A stretch of DNA of 64,000 nt from Aneurinibacillus sp. Ricciae_BoGa-3 (GTDB taxonomy: Bacteria > Bacillota > Bacilli > Aneurinibacillales > Aneurinibacillaceae): the NCBI RefSeq assembly GCF_028421645.1, contig NZ_CP116887.1, positions 286,001 through 350,000 on the forward strand. Reading direction: 5' to 3'. The position numbers and the translations under genes are program-made. Positions 1-7,990 of this stretch are shown here, piece after piece. Within the stretch, counting starts at the first letter, position 1, and each line of letters opens with the position of its first letter. The notes beneath the pieces were generated by a model. It saw nothing but the letters and a program-made list of their open reading frames with translations, ran no database searches and had not been told where the DNA came from.

Positions 1-55
1 CGATTCTGTCGAGATCCATCCAACATATCTAATAAAATCCCTAACGAGGAGGTAA
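1..55 (+). CDS. Possible 3' end of dabB (partial)
   Basis: One frame is open from the window edge to a TAA at 53-55, giving a short tail that ends in KSLTRR. DabA is normally encoded just downstream of DabB, an NADH-dehydrogenase-subunit-like membrane protein. The stop lies 5 bases before the dabA start, so this could be its C-terminus. Only 17 codons are visible; the call rests on position alone. Confidence 0.3.
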   Translation, partial: DSVEIHPTYLIKSLTRR

Positions 56-60
56 TAGAT

Positions 61-2673
61 GTGATTCCTACTGCCCAACCAGTGCAGGTAAAAAAGAAAT
101 CTGATTTCCAAATTCGAGAAATTGAGCAGTATGTCAAATCCGCGAGTGAAGTTATCGCACCTCTTGGACCTATACAAACATTTGCGGCACGTCACCCGTG
201 GATGAGATTGGAGCGGCACTCTTTTGAGCAAGTGGCACGACGATTCAAAGAGACGTGTGATGTAGATATATATCCGAGCGATTTCGTATTCCATTCTGCG
301 TGGAATCATGGCGAGATTCACATGTCGTTTCTTGAAATGGGTCTTCAAAAATGGCTTGATTCCCAGTCGGTAAACCTACCGCGAAAAGTTGCCGAACAGT
401 TCTGCCTGACTGCTTTACTAAATGCGCCATCTTCGAAACTTCTGACAACACCTGAGGTGAAACGGTTGGCAAAACGACTAAACTGGTTTAACCCTCAGAT
501 TACAAAACCAGATGTTGTACGAACCTACAGTCAGCGTTTGGAACAGGATGGGATTACAGAGGTAGCTTCCAATCTCGATCGCCATTGTATCAAGTGGTGC
601 AAATTATTCTTGGATGAATCTCAAGCGGTTTGGTCCATGCCCCAACGAGAAAAAGGATTCTATCAGGCGTGGAAGAGATTTGTTCAGTTTGACCCAGCCA
701 TATCATCCGGCGTACGGAAACAACTGAAAGGACTACCAAGTGAGGCGGACCGGGCATTACAAGAAGTTTTGTTGAAACTTGAAATCCCTGAGTCGAATAT
801 ACAAGGTTACCTGGAGGCCCATTTGCTTACCATGCCCGGGTGGGCGGGGATGATGCTTTGGCGTTCCCAACAAAATGATCAAGAAAGCTCCCTGCTTTTG
901 GAATATTTGGCTGTTCGAATTTGCATGGAGTGGGCCTTCCTCAAACGGTATCTTCCTTTGTCGAAGGAACGAACGAAGGAACCCTTACTTTTGGAATCAT
1001 TGATTGCTGCCTGTGTACAATGGGGGGACCTGCCAATTCACGAATGGGCGAAGGTATCCGATTCCGAATTAAAAGCACGGTTGAACCTTGCTTATCGTTT
1101 CGATAAAACGGTACGGAATCGGCTTTGGCTGGAAGCTTGGGAACAAACCTACGAAGAAAATGTTAGGAAGAGGATCACATCTGGAGCACACACAGAAACC
1201 AAACCTACGCCGCCTGCATTAGCTCAATTTGTTTTTTGTATTGATACACGTTCTGAGTCCTTTCGCCGCCACCTTGAACAGGCAGGTCCGTTCGAAACCT
1301 TTGGAACAGCTGGCTTTTTCGGGCTTCCGATAGAAACCTGCACACTTGGGAACCAACACACCCATAACTCGTTACCAGTGATGTTTAAGCCCAAACATAA
1401 AGTCAAAGAAATGTCACATGATAAGGAATATAACTCCTATCTTCAGAGACAACAGGCGGCTAATTCTCTTAGTTTTACGTTTGACGCAATGAAACACAAC
1501 ATGTTTACAAGTCTCGTACTGCCGGAGATTAGCGGACCTTGGCTTTGTTTACAGACCTTGGCACGATGCTTTGTTCCACGGGGCATAGGGATTTCCTTGC
1601 GCAGACTTCGGAAAACATGGCTCCGTAAACCTTCAACAGAACTCACACTCAGTCAGATACACACTACGGGAACGGAGTTAACGATTGGTTTTTCCGAGAA
1701 AGAAAAAGTGTACTATGCACGGCAAGCTCTAAAAATGATGGGGCTTACCGAGCGTTTCGCTCCTTTGGTGGTTATTTGCGGTCACGGTAGCCACAGTACC
1801 AATAATCCTTATGCTTCATCTTTGGATTGTGGGGCATGTGGAGGGACGTCAAGTGGATTCAATGCCCGGGTACTTGCGACCTTATGCAATCTGCCAAGCG
1901 TCAGGCAAGCACTTAAAACTGAGGGTATTGTAATTCCCGATGATACCCTATTTGCGGCTGCCGAACATATCACATCATTGGATACGTTACGTTGGCTGTA
2001 TGTTCCCGCACTTTCTCCTGCAGCGCAAGAAGCTTTCGATCAAATTGAATCTACGATGCAAAAGGTGAGTGAGAAGGCAAATGCAGAACGGCTCTCACGC
2101 TTACCAAACATTCGCACACAGCTGAGAAATCCAAATGCGGAGGCAGAGCGCTTTGCTGAGGATTGGAGTGAGATACGGCCAGAATGGGGGTTAGCGCGTA
2201 ACGCCTCCTTTATCATTGGAAGTCGTGCACTTACCCGAAATTGCAACTTGGATGGAAGAACGTTTCTCCAAACCTACGACTGGAAAAAGGATAGGACCGG
2301 CACGTTGCTCTCCAACATCATTACAGGTCCGGTAACGGTTGCTCAATGGATTAATCTGCAATATTACGCATCCACCGTTGCCCCTCATTATTACGGGAGC
2401 GGGAATAAAGCGACTCAAACCGTAACCTCTGGGATTGGTGTTATGCAGGGGAACGCCAGTGACTTATTGACGGGACTTCCTTGGCAGTCTGTCGCACAAT
2501 CGGATAATGAAATGTACCATGAACCATTGCGTTTGTTGGTGGTGATTCAAGCGCCAAGAAAGTACGTGGAACGGTTGTTGGAACAAGTGCCTGAATTTCG
2601 TCAAAAAGTCCAAAACGGATGGATTCGGCTTGCATGCATAGAACCAGAAGGAAACTGGGAAAGTTGGTCATGA
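61..2673 (+). CDS. dabA: Inorganic carbon transporter subunit DabA (DUF2309/UPF0753)
   Basis: An 870-residue cytoplasmic protein of the DUF2309 family. With membrane partner DabB it forms an energy-coupled dissolved-inorganic-carbon pump that hydrates CO2 to bicarbonate one way. The beta-carbonic-anhydrase-like zinc site is visible: C393 and D395 in FCIDTRSE, and H575 in CGHGSH followed 15 residues later by C590 in DCGACGG. The 15-residue H-to-C spacing matches what I recall for characterised DabA. Length is normal for the family. A GTG start at 61 is chosen because GAGGAGG lies at 47-53. The next two genes (DUF2294 and a carbonic-anhydrase-like protein) probably belong to the same unit. Start codon and family are secure; transport in this organism is inferred. 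Confidence 0.93.
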   Translation: MIPTAQPVQVKKKSDFQIREIEQYVKSASEVIAPLGPIQTFAARHPWMRLERHSFEQVARRFKETCDVDIYPSDFVFHSAWNHGEIHMSFLEMGLQKWLDSQSVNLPRKVAEQFCLTALLNAPSSKLLTTPEVKRLAKRLNWFNPQITKPDVVRTYSQRLEQDGITEVASNLDRHCIKWCKLFLDESQAVWSMPQREKGFYQAWKRFVQFDPAISSGVRKQLKGLPSEADRALQEVLLKLEIPESNIQGYLEAHLLTMPGWAGMMLWRSQQNDQESSLLLEYLAVRICMEWAFLKRYLPLSKERTKEPLLLESLIAACVQWGDLPIHEWAKVSDSELKARLNLAYRFDKTVRNRLWLEAWEQTYEENVRKRITSGAHTETKPTPPALAQFVFCIDTRSESFRRHLEQAGPFETFGTAGFFGLPIETCTLGNQHTHNSLPVMFKPKHKVKEMSHDKEYNSYLQRQQAANSLSFTFDAMKHNMFTSLVLPEISGPWLCLQTLARCFVPRGIGISLRRLRKTWLRKPSTELTLSQIHTTGTELTIGFSEKEKVYYARQALKMMGLTERFAPLVVICGHGSHSTNNPYASSLDCGACGGTSSGFNARVLATLCNLPSVRQALKTEGIVIPDDTLFAAAEHITSLDTLRWLYVPALSPAAQEAFDQIESTMQKVSEKANAERLSRLPNIRTQLRNPNAEAERFAEDWSEIRPEWGLARNASFIIGSRALTRNCNLDGRTFLQTYDWKKDRTGTLLSNIITGPVTVAQWINLQYYASTVAPHYYGSGNKATQTVTSGIGVMQGNASDLLTGLPWQSVAQSDNEMYHEPLRLLVVIQAPRKYVERLLEQVPEFRQKVQNGWIRLACIEPEGNWESWS

Positions 2674-2768
2674 CATCTTTCCCACCAATCGACCGGGAGC
2701 AGGGATAGAAAGGATTGGTTTTTCCAATACTATACCAATGTGTTCCTTGATTAGGTCAATTCTATGAG

Positions 2769-2912
2769 AGAGGGATAAGAATATAAGTATGAGTAAATCA
2801 AAAGAGGCTACAGAAGCTGAAATCAGTAAAGTATTAACAAAGAGGGATAAGAAAATAAGTATAAGAAAATCGAAAGGCGCTACAGAAGCTGAAATCAGTA
2901 AAGCATTAACAC
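2769..2912 (+). repeat. Imperfect 72-bp tandem duplication over the start of the DUF2294 gene
   Basis: Two adjacent 72-bp copies (2769-2840 and 2841-2912) differ at about eight positions. Each begins AGAGGGATAAGA, the likely ribosome binding site, and runs through the start codon into the coding sequence. In copy 1 the start reads AGTATGAG; in copy 2 the matching position reads AGTATAAG, so the ATG is missing. Because 72 is a multiple of three, the reading frame is kept and the protein gains 24 residues. Confidence 0.9.
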
Positions 2913-3226
2913 AATGGGAAAAAAATTACCTGGGCGTTGGAGCGGTAGCTGTAAAATCCGATATCTTACGAAACATGATTATTGTTCAATTGGATCATGT
3001 CTTAACTCCCGCTGAATATTCCTTATGCAAAGATAAAGATGGAATGTTGTCCGTCAAAAAGAACCGTAATGGCTTGGTAGAATCGGGGATCGAACAAATA
3101 AAAGAAATCATCTTCACGATTACAGGTGAAGAGGTCGTCAGTTTCCACACCGATATTAGTACAAATACGGGAGAACGACTCATGGTTTTTAAATTTGCAA
3201 AGAATTTGGAAGCCCAATTTTCATAA
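2789..3226 (+). CDS. DUF2294 family protein with duplicated N-terminus
   Basis: A 145-residue soluble protein whose last ~105 residues resemble DUF2294 (COG5609), a small family common in Bacilli and often found near dabA; its function is not established. The first ~48 residues are two copies of a 24-residue segment (EATEAEISKVLT, then GATEAEISKALT) created by the tandem DNA duplication. The usual family length is nearer 120, so the extra copy explains the excess. The start at 2789 follows AGAGGG. Neighbours are dabA upstream and a carbonic-anhydrase-like gene downstream. A role in bicarbonate uptake is inferred from context only. Confidence 0.7.
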   Translation: MSKSKEATEAEISKVLTKRDKKISIRKSKGATEAEISKALTQWEKNYLGVGAVAVKSDILRNMIIVQLDHVLTPAEYSLCKDKDGMLSVKKNRNGLVESGIEQIKEIIFTITGEEVVSFHTDISTNTGERLMVFKFAKNLEAQFS

Positions 3227-3262
3227 ATTGATTCATATAATTTTATTATAGGGGTGAATAAA

Positions 3263-3769
3263 ATGATTAAGGAGCAAATAAATAAAAGCTTATTTATTAT
3301 AGGAATGGATAACACAATAGAACAGGTACAAAAAGCGTTCAATATCCATTCTGATGATATGTTAGTGTTACAAATTTATGGTCCTGTTATCACAGAACCC
3401 TATAGTGATCTCATGCGAGATATCATCCTTTCGGTGTATGAGGAAAACGTTGAGGAAATTTATGTAGTCGGCACAAAAGGCAAACCAACAAATGTAGTTA
3501 ATATGCAAGAAGTATTGGACAAAATTTATGAAAAAGAAGAATTACGAGAACAAAGAGAAGTATTAGATTATCTATTTAAAACTTGTATGCCTGAATTTCC
3601 TGAGACCTCTATGCGTGAATGGTTAGAGGGCAGCAAAACGATAATGGATGGTGTACAAACAAGTGTCCAGATTATTCGAAATCATTCACTTGTTCCATCC
3701 AATGTGAACGTTCGCGGAATCATCATGGACAAATCGAATGGGAATCTATCAGAATTAAAAGTTTCATAA
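3263..3769 (+). CDS. Beta-carbonic-anhydrase-like protein lacking zinc ligands
   Basis: A 168-residue protein with the layout of a beta-carbonic anhydrase: LFIIGMDNT near residue 10 where active enzymes have a CMDSR motif, IYVVGTKGK where they have VVGHTDCG, and a C-terminal helix-strand with SVQIIRNHSLVP and VRGIIMDKSNGNL. All three expected zinc ligands are replaced (Cys to Gly14, His to Thr, Cys to Lys), so it should not bind catalytic zinc. ATG 3263 follows GGGGTG at a good distance; an in-frame GTG at 3254 is an alternative. It follows dabA and DUF2294 and may be a regulatory or structural partner of the Dab complex. Family call is from motif layout. Confidence 0.65.
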   Translation: MIKEQINKSLFIIGMDNTIEQVQKAFNIHSDDMLVLQIYGPVITEPYSDLMRDIILSVYEENVEEIYVVGTKGKPTNVVNMQEVLDKIYEKEELREQREVLDYLFKTCMPEFPETSMREWLEGSKTIMDGVQTSVQIIRNHSLVPSNVNVRGIIMDKSNGNLSELKVS

Positions 3770-3866
3770 GTAAATTGATGAAATACGCCCACACACTCAT
3801 GATTTTTTGATTTCTCAAACATAAGCGCATCTTCTTTTCTATTATATAGGAAAAGGGCGTTCTTAG

Positions 3867-3917
3867 ATGCTGGGACATGAAAAGGCATCAACCACTCAAA
3901 TTTATGTAACTTTATAA
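3867..3917 (+). pseudogene. Tyrosine recombinase C-terminal fragment
   Basis: A 16-codon stretch reads MLGHEKASTTQIYVTL, which looks like the end of a tyrosine recombinase (LGH...STTQIY, carrying the second active-site His and the nucleophile Tyr). An in-frame TAG lies just upstream and nothing else of the gene is recognisable. It is probably a relic. Confidence 0.4.
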
Positions 3918-3928
3918 ACGATATTTTT

Positions 3929-3952
3929 AAGAGCCGACATGGCTCTTGTTTT
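3929..3952 (+). terminator. Hairpin terminator
   Basis: A 7-bp stem AAGAGCC/GGCTCTT with a 5-base loop, followed by GTTTTAC. It follows the integrase fragment and could also end the dab transcript. Confidence 0.5.
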
Positions 3953-4343
3953 ACTCTAGCTGGCAGGATAATTCAATAAGAAGAAGTGACAAAATAACCT
4001 GTACAAGCTACTAAAAGGAGACGATTATGTTTTATTATGGCAAGGGAAGACGACACACCTAAAAGAAAAAAGTTAAATGAGTCCTATTGTCCAAAATAAC
4101 CAAAGAACAAGCCGAAGTGGGTTGGTTTCTGAGGCATCTCTGAAGGAGAATATTGCACTTGGGGATATGGGAGTATCGGAATTAATAAAGAGGAAGCTTC
4201 TCAGGCAATCCCTTTTTGTTCCGCTCCCATGAAAATTAGTTGTGTAACTCTTGGAAAAAGACAACACTAAAGAAGACGCAGCTCATTTATTTTTTAAAAA
4301 GAGTGCAGCGCCTAAATTCTATGTTTGTGGTATTTGCAATTGA
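3953..4343. other. Non-coding or decayed DNA
   Basis: About 390 bases with only short, broken frames in both directions. One small frame (MAREDDTPKRKK...) stops after about 20 codons. I recognise no gene, RNA or repeat; it is probably mobile-element debris between the integrase relic and the IS110 remnant. Confidence 0.4.
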
Positions 4344-5082
4344 TTAGGAAACTTCCGTAATGGTCACGGTATAACCTAAATTTTCGAGTCTTCGAACCGA
4401 ATACTGTACAATCGCTTGTTGTTTTTGCTGGTCAAAATAATCTTCTCCTAAATCACGGCTTCTACCAGAGCTGACTTAAGATATTTATTTCCGTTTTTCG
4501 CTTCATCGTGCGCCGCGCCAAATTGGCTAGTTTCTCGGGATCTTCTTCTCCATCTCCGATGGCATCAAGCATATCGCGAGAAGACAAGCCCATAATATCA
4601 GAAACAACAGAGCCCAGTTTGATATTGGCTCCTTCTAAAACCTTTTGAATCCGATTATGTTGTCTTGCTCGTTCTTCGATGATGCTGCGGCGGTAGCGAA
4701 CGAGTTCTCGTAGTTCTCGCTGATTTCGATCGGGTATAAAGCTAGCCTTTAGTAACCCATGGCGAAGAAGCTGGGCAATCCATTCCGCATCCTTCACATC
4801 GGTCTTGCGACCGGGAAGTGCTTTCATATGTTGGGCGTTAACAACTAAAAGCTCAATTCTTTCAGCCTCAAGTAAGTTTACAATCGGTTTCCAGAACACA
4901 CCCGTACTTTCCATTGCAACATGGGTACATCCATGTTCCTTAATCCAATCGATTAACTCGAGTAGAAACACGGTTTTGGTAGAAAACGTTTAAATCTCCT
5001 TTCCTTCCGGTGTCATAATACATGCCGTAATGCTGTCTTTATGAATGTCCATACCGCATGCCCGTTCAATGAGGACTTCCAT
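4344..5082 (-). pseudogene. IS110-family transposase remnant
   Basis: The reading frame starts at ATG 5082 (MEVLIERACGMDIHKDS) and is an IS110 DEDD transposase. The acidic residues are visible in GMDIHKDS, AMESTG and KTDVKDAEWIAQL. A TAA at 4990-4992 interrupts the frame near codon 31 (probably a CAA-to-TAA change), and the frame resumes to 4462. About half of a normal ~400-residue protein is then missing, including the C-terminal serine-containing transposase domain. A peptide from 4458 to 4344 (GEDYFDQQKQQAIVQYSVRR...) resembles the C-terminal tail of the same family in another frame, so the copy has an internal deletion as well as a nonsense mutation. It is inactive. Confidence 0.85.
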
Positions 5083-5380
5083 GGAAAAAACATCCTTTCT
5101 ACGGCTTAACATGACTGGAGGCTGGTGCAACAACCAGAGTAGGATTAATCTCCCATGAGTGTTTCCCGCAAGGGAACGACAATCTGTGATGCACCGTGGT
5201 CGTTGGAGTCAGACTAACGGTTGGCTCTATGGCACCATAGCGGATCGACCTTCCTCTCCCAGCCGTAGTATCAGTATGAACAAAAAAACCAAATTTTCAT
5301 AGTCTGTGGTGCAGCGCTTGCGCTGCATGGGTGGCTGACGGGAATCTATGGTTTAATAAAAGGTGCGCTACTACTATGTA
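5083..5380 (-). other. Structured non-coding end of the IS110 element (candidate bridge-RNA region)
   Basis: About 300 bases upstream of the transposase start contain several short perfect hairpins: CTATGG/CCATAG at 5227-5240, GCAGCGC/GCGCTGC at 5311-5326, and a CTAC-rich inverted repeat near 5370. IS110 elements carry a long non-coding left end, upstream of the transposase, that is transcribed into the bridge RNA guiding donor and target choice. Position and folding fit; the loops were not matched to any target, and the element itself is dead. Confidence 0.4.
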
Positions 5381-5418
5381 GTTGTCGGCTCTCAATAAGA
5401 TTTAGTATAAAAATTATT

Positions 5419-5462
5419 TTGAAGTTTTTCTTCTCATCGATCTATAATAGGAACATACGTTT
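5419..5462 (+). promoter_or_regulatory. Promoter with a LexA (din) box before the yolD-like gene
   Basis: TATAAT at 5443-5448 with TTGAAG at 5419-5424 (18-base spacing) forms a plausible sigma-A promoter. Just downstream, GAACATACGTTT at 5451-5462 matches the Bacillus LexA box core GAAC-N4-GTTC except for one base. In Bacillus prophages, yolD-uvrX operons are SOS-controlled, so the site fits its gene. Confidence 0.45.
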
Positions 5463-5483
5463 CTGTTATAGAGGAGGACTAAA

Positions 5484-5816
5484 ATGAACGAGCATAGGGA
5501 TGGAGGTAATATCAAATGGAAAACTTCGTTTATGTTACCGGAGCATTCTGAGGCATTAAAACAAATACAAGAAAACCAGGAGAAAGTTGAAAAACCTATC
5601 TTGAATCAACAACGGTTCAATGAATTATCTTTCAAAATTAGTGATGCCATGATGCACAATTTATCGATCCAAGTTACATACTGGTTTGATTACAAATTGA
5701 GGACGGTTATTGGTGCAATAATCAAATTGGATACTGTAAATAAAAAACTAGTTATTGGGTCGAATCAAGTGAAAATACCTTTTGATTTGCTTGTGAATAT
5801 CAAATTAGAAATTTAG
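5484..5816 (+). CDS. YolD-like family protein
   Basis: A 110-residue protein resembling the YolD-like family (PF08863): the early IKWKTSFMLPEHSEAL segment, a polar linker with KPILNQQRFNEL, then beta-strands (IQVTYWFDYKLRTVIGAIIKL) ending in IPFDLLVNIKLEI. YolD proteins are usually encoded beside an error-prone UvrX/DinB-type polymerase in phage-related, SOS-induced units, but no polymerase follows here, so this copy looks orphaned. ATG 5484 follows GAGGAGG at 5471-5477. It lies between the IS110 relic and the broken recombinase, consistent with old mobile DNA. Confidence 0.7.
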   Translation: MNEHRDGGNIKWKTSFMLPEHSEALKQIQENQEKVEKPILNQQRFNELSFKISDAMMHNLSIQVTYWFDYKLRTVIGAIIKLDTVNKKLVIGSNQVKIPFDLLVNIKLEI

Positions 5817-6026
5817 GAAATAAGGTAATCAGTTTTTATCTTGCTGGTTTTTTATTTACATATTAAAAATATTATCTTGGAAAGAATTTTTCCGGGAAGA
5901 AAGCCCCCTATTGTTAGATATACACGGGACAAGGCAGAGAACATTTCTCTCCCTTACCGGGTAAATAAAATTAAGCAAATGTTTAATTTTTCTACAAGCA
6001 AATTATTTTTTGAAATTTTATTTATT

Positions 6027-7078
6027 CTAAATGGATAAGTGGTTAATGGGGCTGAACTGATTGTGTTGAATTTTAATGTCTTCGTTATTCATTTGGATAT
6101 ATTTTCTAACCGTATTCATCGTGCTGTGATCCAATAATCGTTGAAGGGTAAAAGCGTCGCCACCATTCAAAATATAATATTTTGCGAACGTGTGACGAAA
6201 AGTATGTGGCGAAACACGTACTCCTGTAATTTGTTCTTTCTTCCCATAATCAGTTAAACGTTGTCGGATAACACTTGGGTCTAACTTTTCTCCATAATTA
6301 GTAAGAAAAATATTTCGGCAACGTCTTCAAAAATGGTATCTTCTTTAATTAATAATTTAATACATTTGGCTGTTCTTTGTGATAAAGGTAAAATTCTCGC
6401 CTGATTATTTTTAGCAACATGTGCAGGTACAATTATGGTCTTTTGTTCGTAGCTAAAATTGTTTGCTTGCAAGTTTAGCGCTTCTCTTACCCTGATACCG
6501 GTATCCAGCATAAATAACATCAAAACGTAATCTCTAAACCCGGCAAAAGTTCTTTGATCGGGTTGTTTGAGTAGTTTCGAAATTTGCTCTTCAGAAAAAG
6601 ATTCAATCGTGTCTTTTTCTGTTTTCAGTAATTTGATCCTTGCTGCAGGATTTTCTTGTAAATATCCCTCATCGAATAAAAATTTCAGAAAGCATTTGAG
6701 TGATCGAAGCCGTACGTTAATCGTCACAGGAGACAGACCCTTTTGATGGGCATATTTGTCAGCCAACCATTGATGGTTATCCCATATTCCTTTTTCATGT
6801 TTTAAAAAGTGAATATAGCTGCGGAGAATTTCAGTTGTTACTTCGCTAGCGCATTTCAAAGACGGATGAAAATCATTAAGGTAGGTATTGAAATATTTAA
6901 AGTGCGTCTTATGATCAATCAACGTACGTTCCCTTAGACCTTCAATTTCTTTAGCTTTAATAAAAATCTCAAATAAATCCGTAAGAGATTCCGTAGGGGT
7001 TGGCATCTCCTCTTCGATATCTTCGGTTAACCTTCGAGATACCGTTTTACGACCCTTCATTTTTGCTTGACCAGACAT
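6027..7078 (-). pseudogene. Tyrosine recombinase, frameshifted
   Basis: The first 265 codons (from ATG 7078) hold an N-terminal SAM-like DNA-binding domain (about residues 25-140) and the start of the catalytic domain with the first arginine in GIRVREAL. Near 6300 the frame is lost: the open frame ends at 6281, while the continuation (NIFLTNYGEKLDP...) is in another frame down to TAG 6027. That part contains the HxxR box (PHTFRHTF), the second His (LLDHSTM) and the nucleophile Tyr (VRKYIQM). One indel therefore separates an otherwise complete recombinase. It lies just outside the left selC repeat and is distinct from the element's own integrase, so it probably comes from an earlier insertion. 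Confidence 0.88.
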
Positions 7079-7226
7079 AAAAAAACCTCCTTAGATGGAT
7101 AGGCGATCGCCATATACCAAGGAAGCACACACGGTCTAAAATATTCTACATACACGGTCTACCTGAAAAACGCCTAGAGTCACCATATTTTAACAAGGTC
7201 GCATAAACCTTGATGTATCAACGTTT

Positions 7227-7291
7227 TTGGCGGGAGTGGGTGCGAATCGAACACACCAGCGACTACACGAGCCGCTCACTCGGTTTTGAAG
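7227..7291 (-). repeat. attL: truncated copy of the selC 3' end
   Basis: This 65-base sequence is identical to 36874-36938. It holds the CCA end, acceptor 3' strand, T-arm, variable arm and anticodon loop of tRNA-Sec, but the 5' half is missing, so no tRNA is made here. It marks the left junction of the element. Confidence 0.95.
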
Positions 7292-7409
7292 TTATGAAGA
7301 GGGTGTAATGAGTAGTTACACAAAGTGTTAAAGAGTGCTTATATATCAAGGGTAGTGACTCTTTTGATGATTTGCTGTAACTGTGATTTTCATATAATTA
7401 TTCTTAGTA

Positions 7410-7433
7410 TGGCACCAAAAAGGACACCAATTT
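7410..7433 (+). repeat. Left arm-type integrase site (candidate)
   Basis: TGGCACCAAAAAGGACACCA followed by ATTT, closely matching 36779-36801 near the right end. It lies about 120 bp inside the left att core. Paired GGCACCA-type repeats beside att cores are usual for arm sites of Firmicute tyrosine integrases. Confidence 0.5.
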
Positions 7434-7460
7434 AAAAGAGGTATAAAGCTATAAATGTTG

Positions 7461-7497
7461 GCCAGTCAATCACGACTGGCTATTTTTATTTTTTTTT
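7461..7497 (+). terminator. Rho-independent terminator
   Basis: GCCAGTC/GACTGGC stem with a 6-base loop followed by a run of Ts to 7497. No gene directly upstream is recognisable; it may insulate the left end of the element. Confidence 0.72.
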
Positions 7498-7861
7498 AGG
7501 ATGGTTCTATGGAAGCAAAGCGTTGATATTGATATCCCGTTTGTTGAATTCCCAATAAAATAAAAAAAGCTCAAAATCTAAAAAAGAGCAAGTAGCACCA
7601 GAAAAACACTTTTTAAAAAAGGGCTGAGCCTCTGAGTGATGTTTGGTAGACAGATAAGCATCTCCCTTCTTATTAGAATAAAGGCAAGGCTGGTGCACGG
7701 GAATCGATTGTTTAATAAGGGGCTTCAGCAGCTTTTTTATTTGACTAATAGGCGGTTTAATAAGTCTGTTTGATGCTTATGGTTGACTGTAGGACGTTTA
7801 TCAAGCTATGGAAGTTCTAAGGACAAAAGCGGCATTACGATTGTTAAGGAGAAACAAAGAG

Positions 7862-7892
7862 GCACCTATCCTAATTGATAGGTGCTATTTTT
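7862..7892 (+). terminator. Rho-independent terminator
   Basis: GCACCTATC/GATAGGTGC stem (9 bp, short loop) followed by TATTTTTT. It lies about 100 bases before the KwaB-like gene. Confidence 0.72.
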
Positions 7893-7990
7893 TACAAACG
7901 ATTAATCATATTGTTTGTACAAATTTCAACAAATACGGAGGGATTTCCTTTGATTGTATAGAAAAAAAGTAAGAAGAGGAGTGATATTGA

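Larger units (their letters stand above)
7292..7990. other. Left-end non-coding region of the element
   Basis: No convincing gene. It holds an arm-site-like repeat (7410-7433), two hairpin terminators, and a 26-base stretch at 7697-7722 that resembles 5338-5363 at the IS110 relic. Two short frames, 7507-7698 on the minus strand and one starting near 7808 on the plus strand, lack ribosome binding sites or run through a terminator, so I leave them out. Confidence 0.45.

Noticed and set aside
4990..4992. Selenocysteine readthrough in the IS110 gene, given the nearby selB and selC
   Set aside because: The stop codon is TAA, not TGA, and the gene has a further deletion, so it is an ordinary nonsense mutation.
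5841..6038. 65-codon frame after the yolD-like gene
   Set aside because: No ribosome binding site, no family, and it overlaps the 3' end of the recombinase pseudogene on the other strand.
7507..7698. 63-codon minus-strand frame
   Set aside because: No ribosome binding site; composition looks random and no domain is seen.
7808..7972. Small plus-strand frame starting MEVLRTKAALRLLRRNKEA
   Set aside because: It runs straight through a good terminator hairpin at 7862-7892 and lacks a ribosome binding site.
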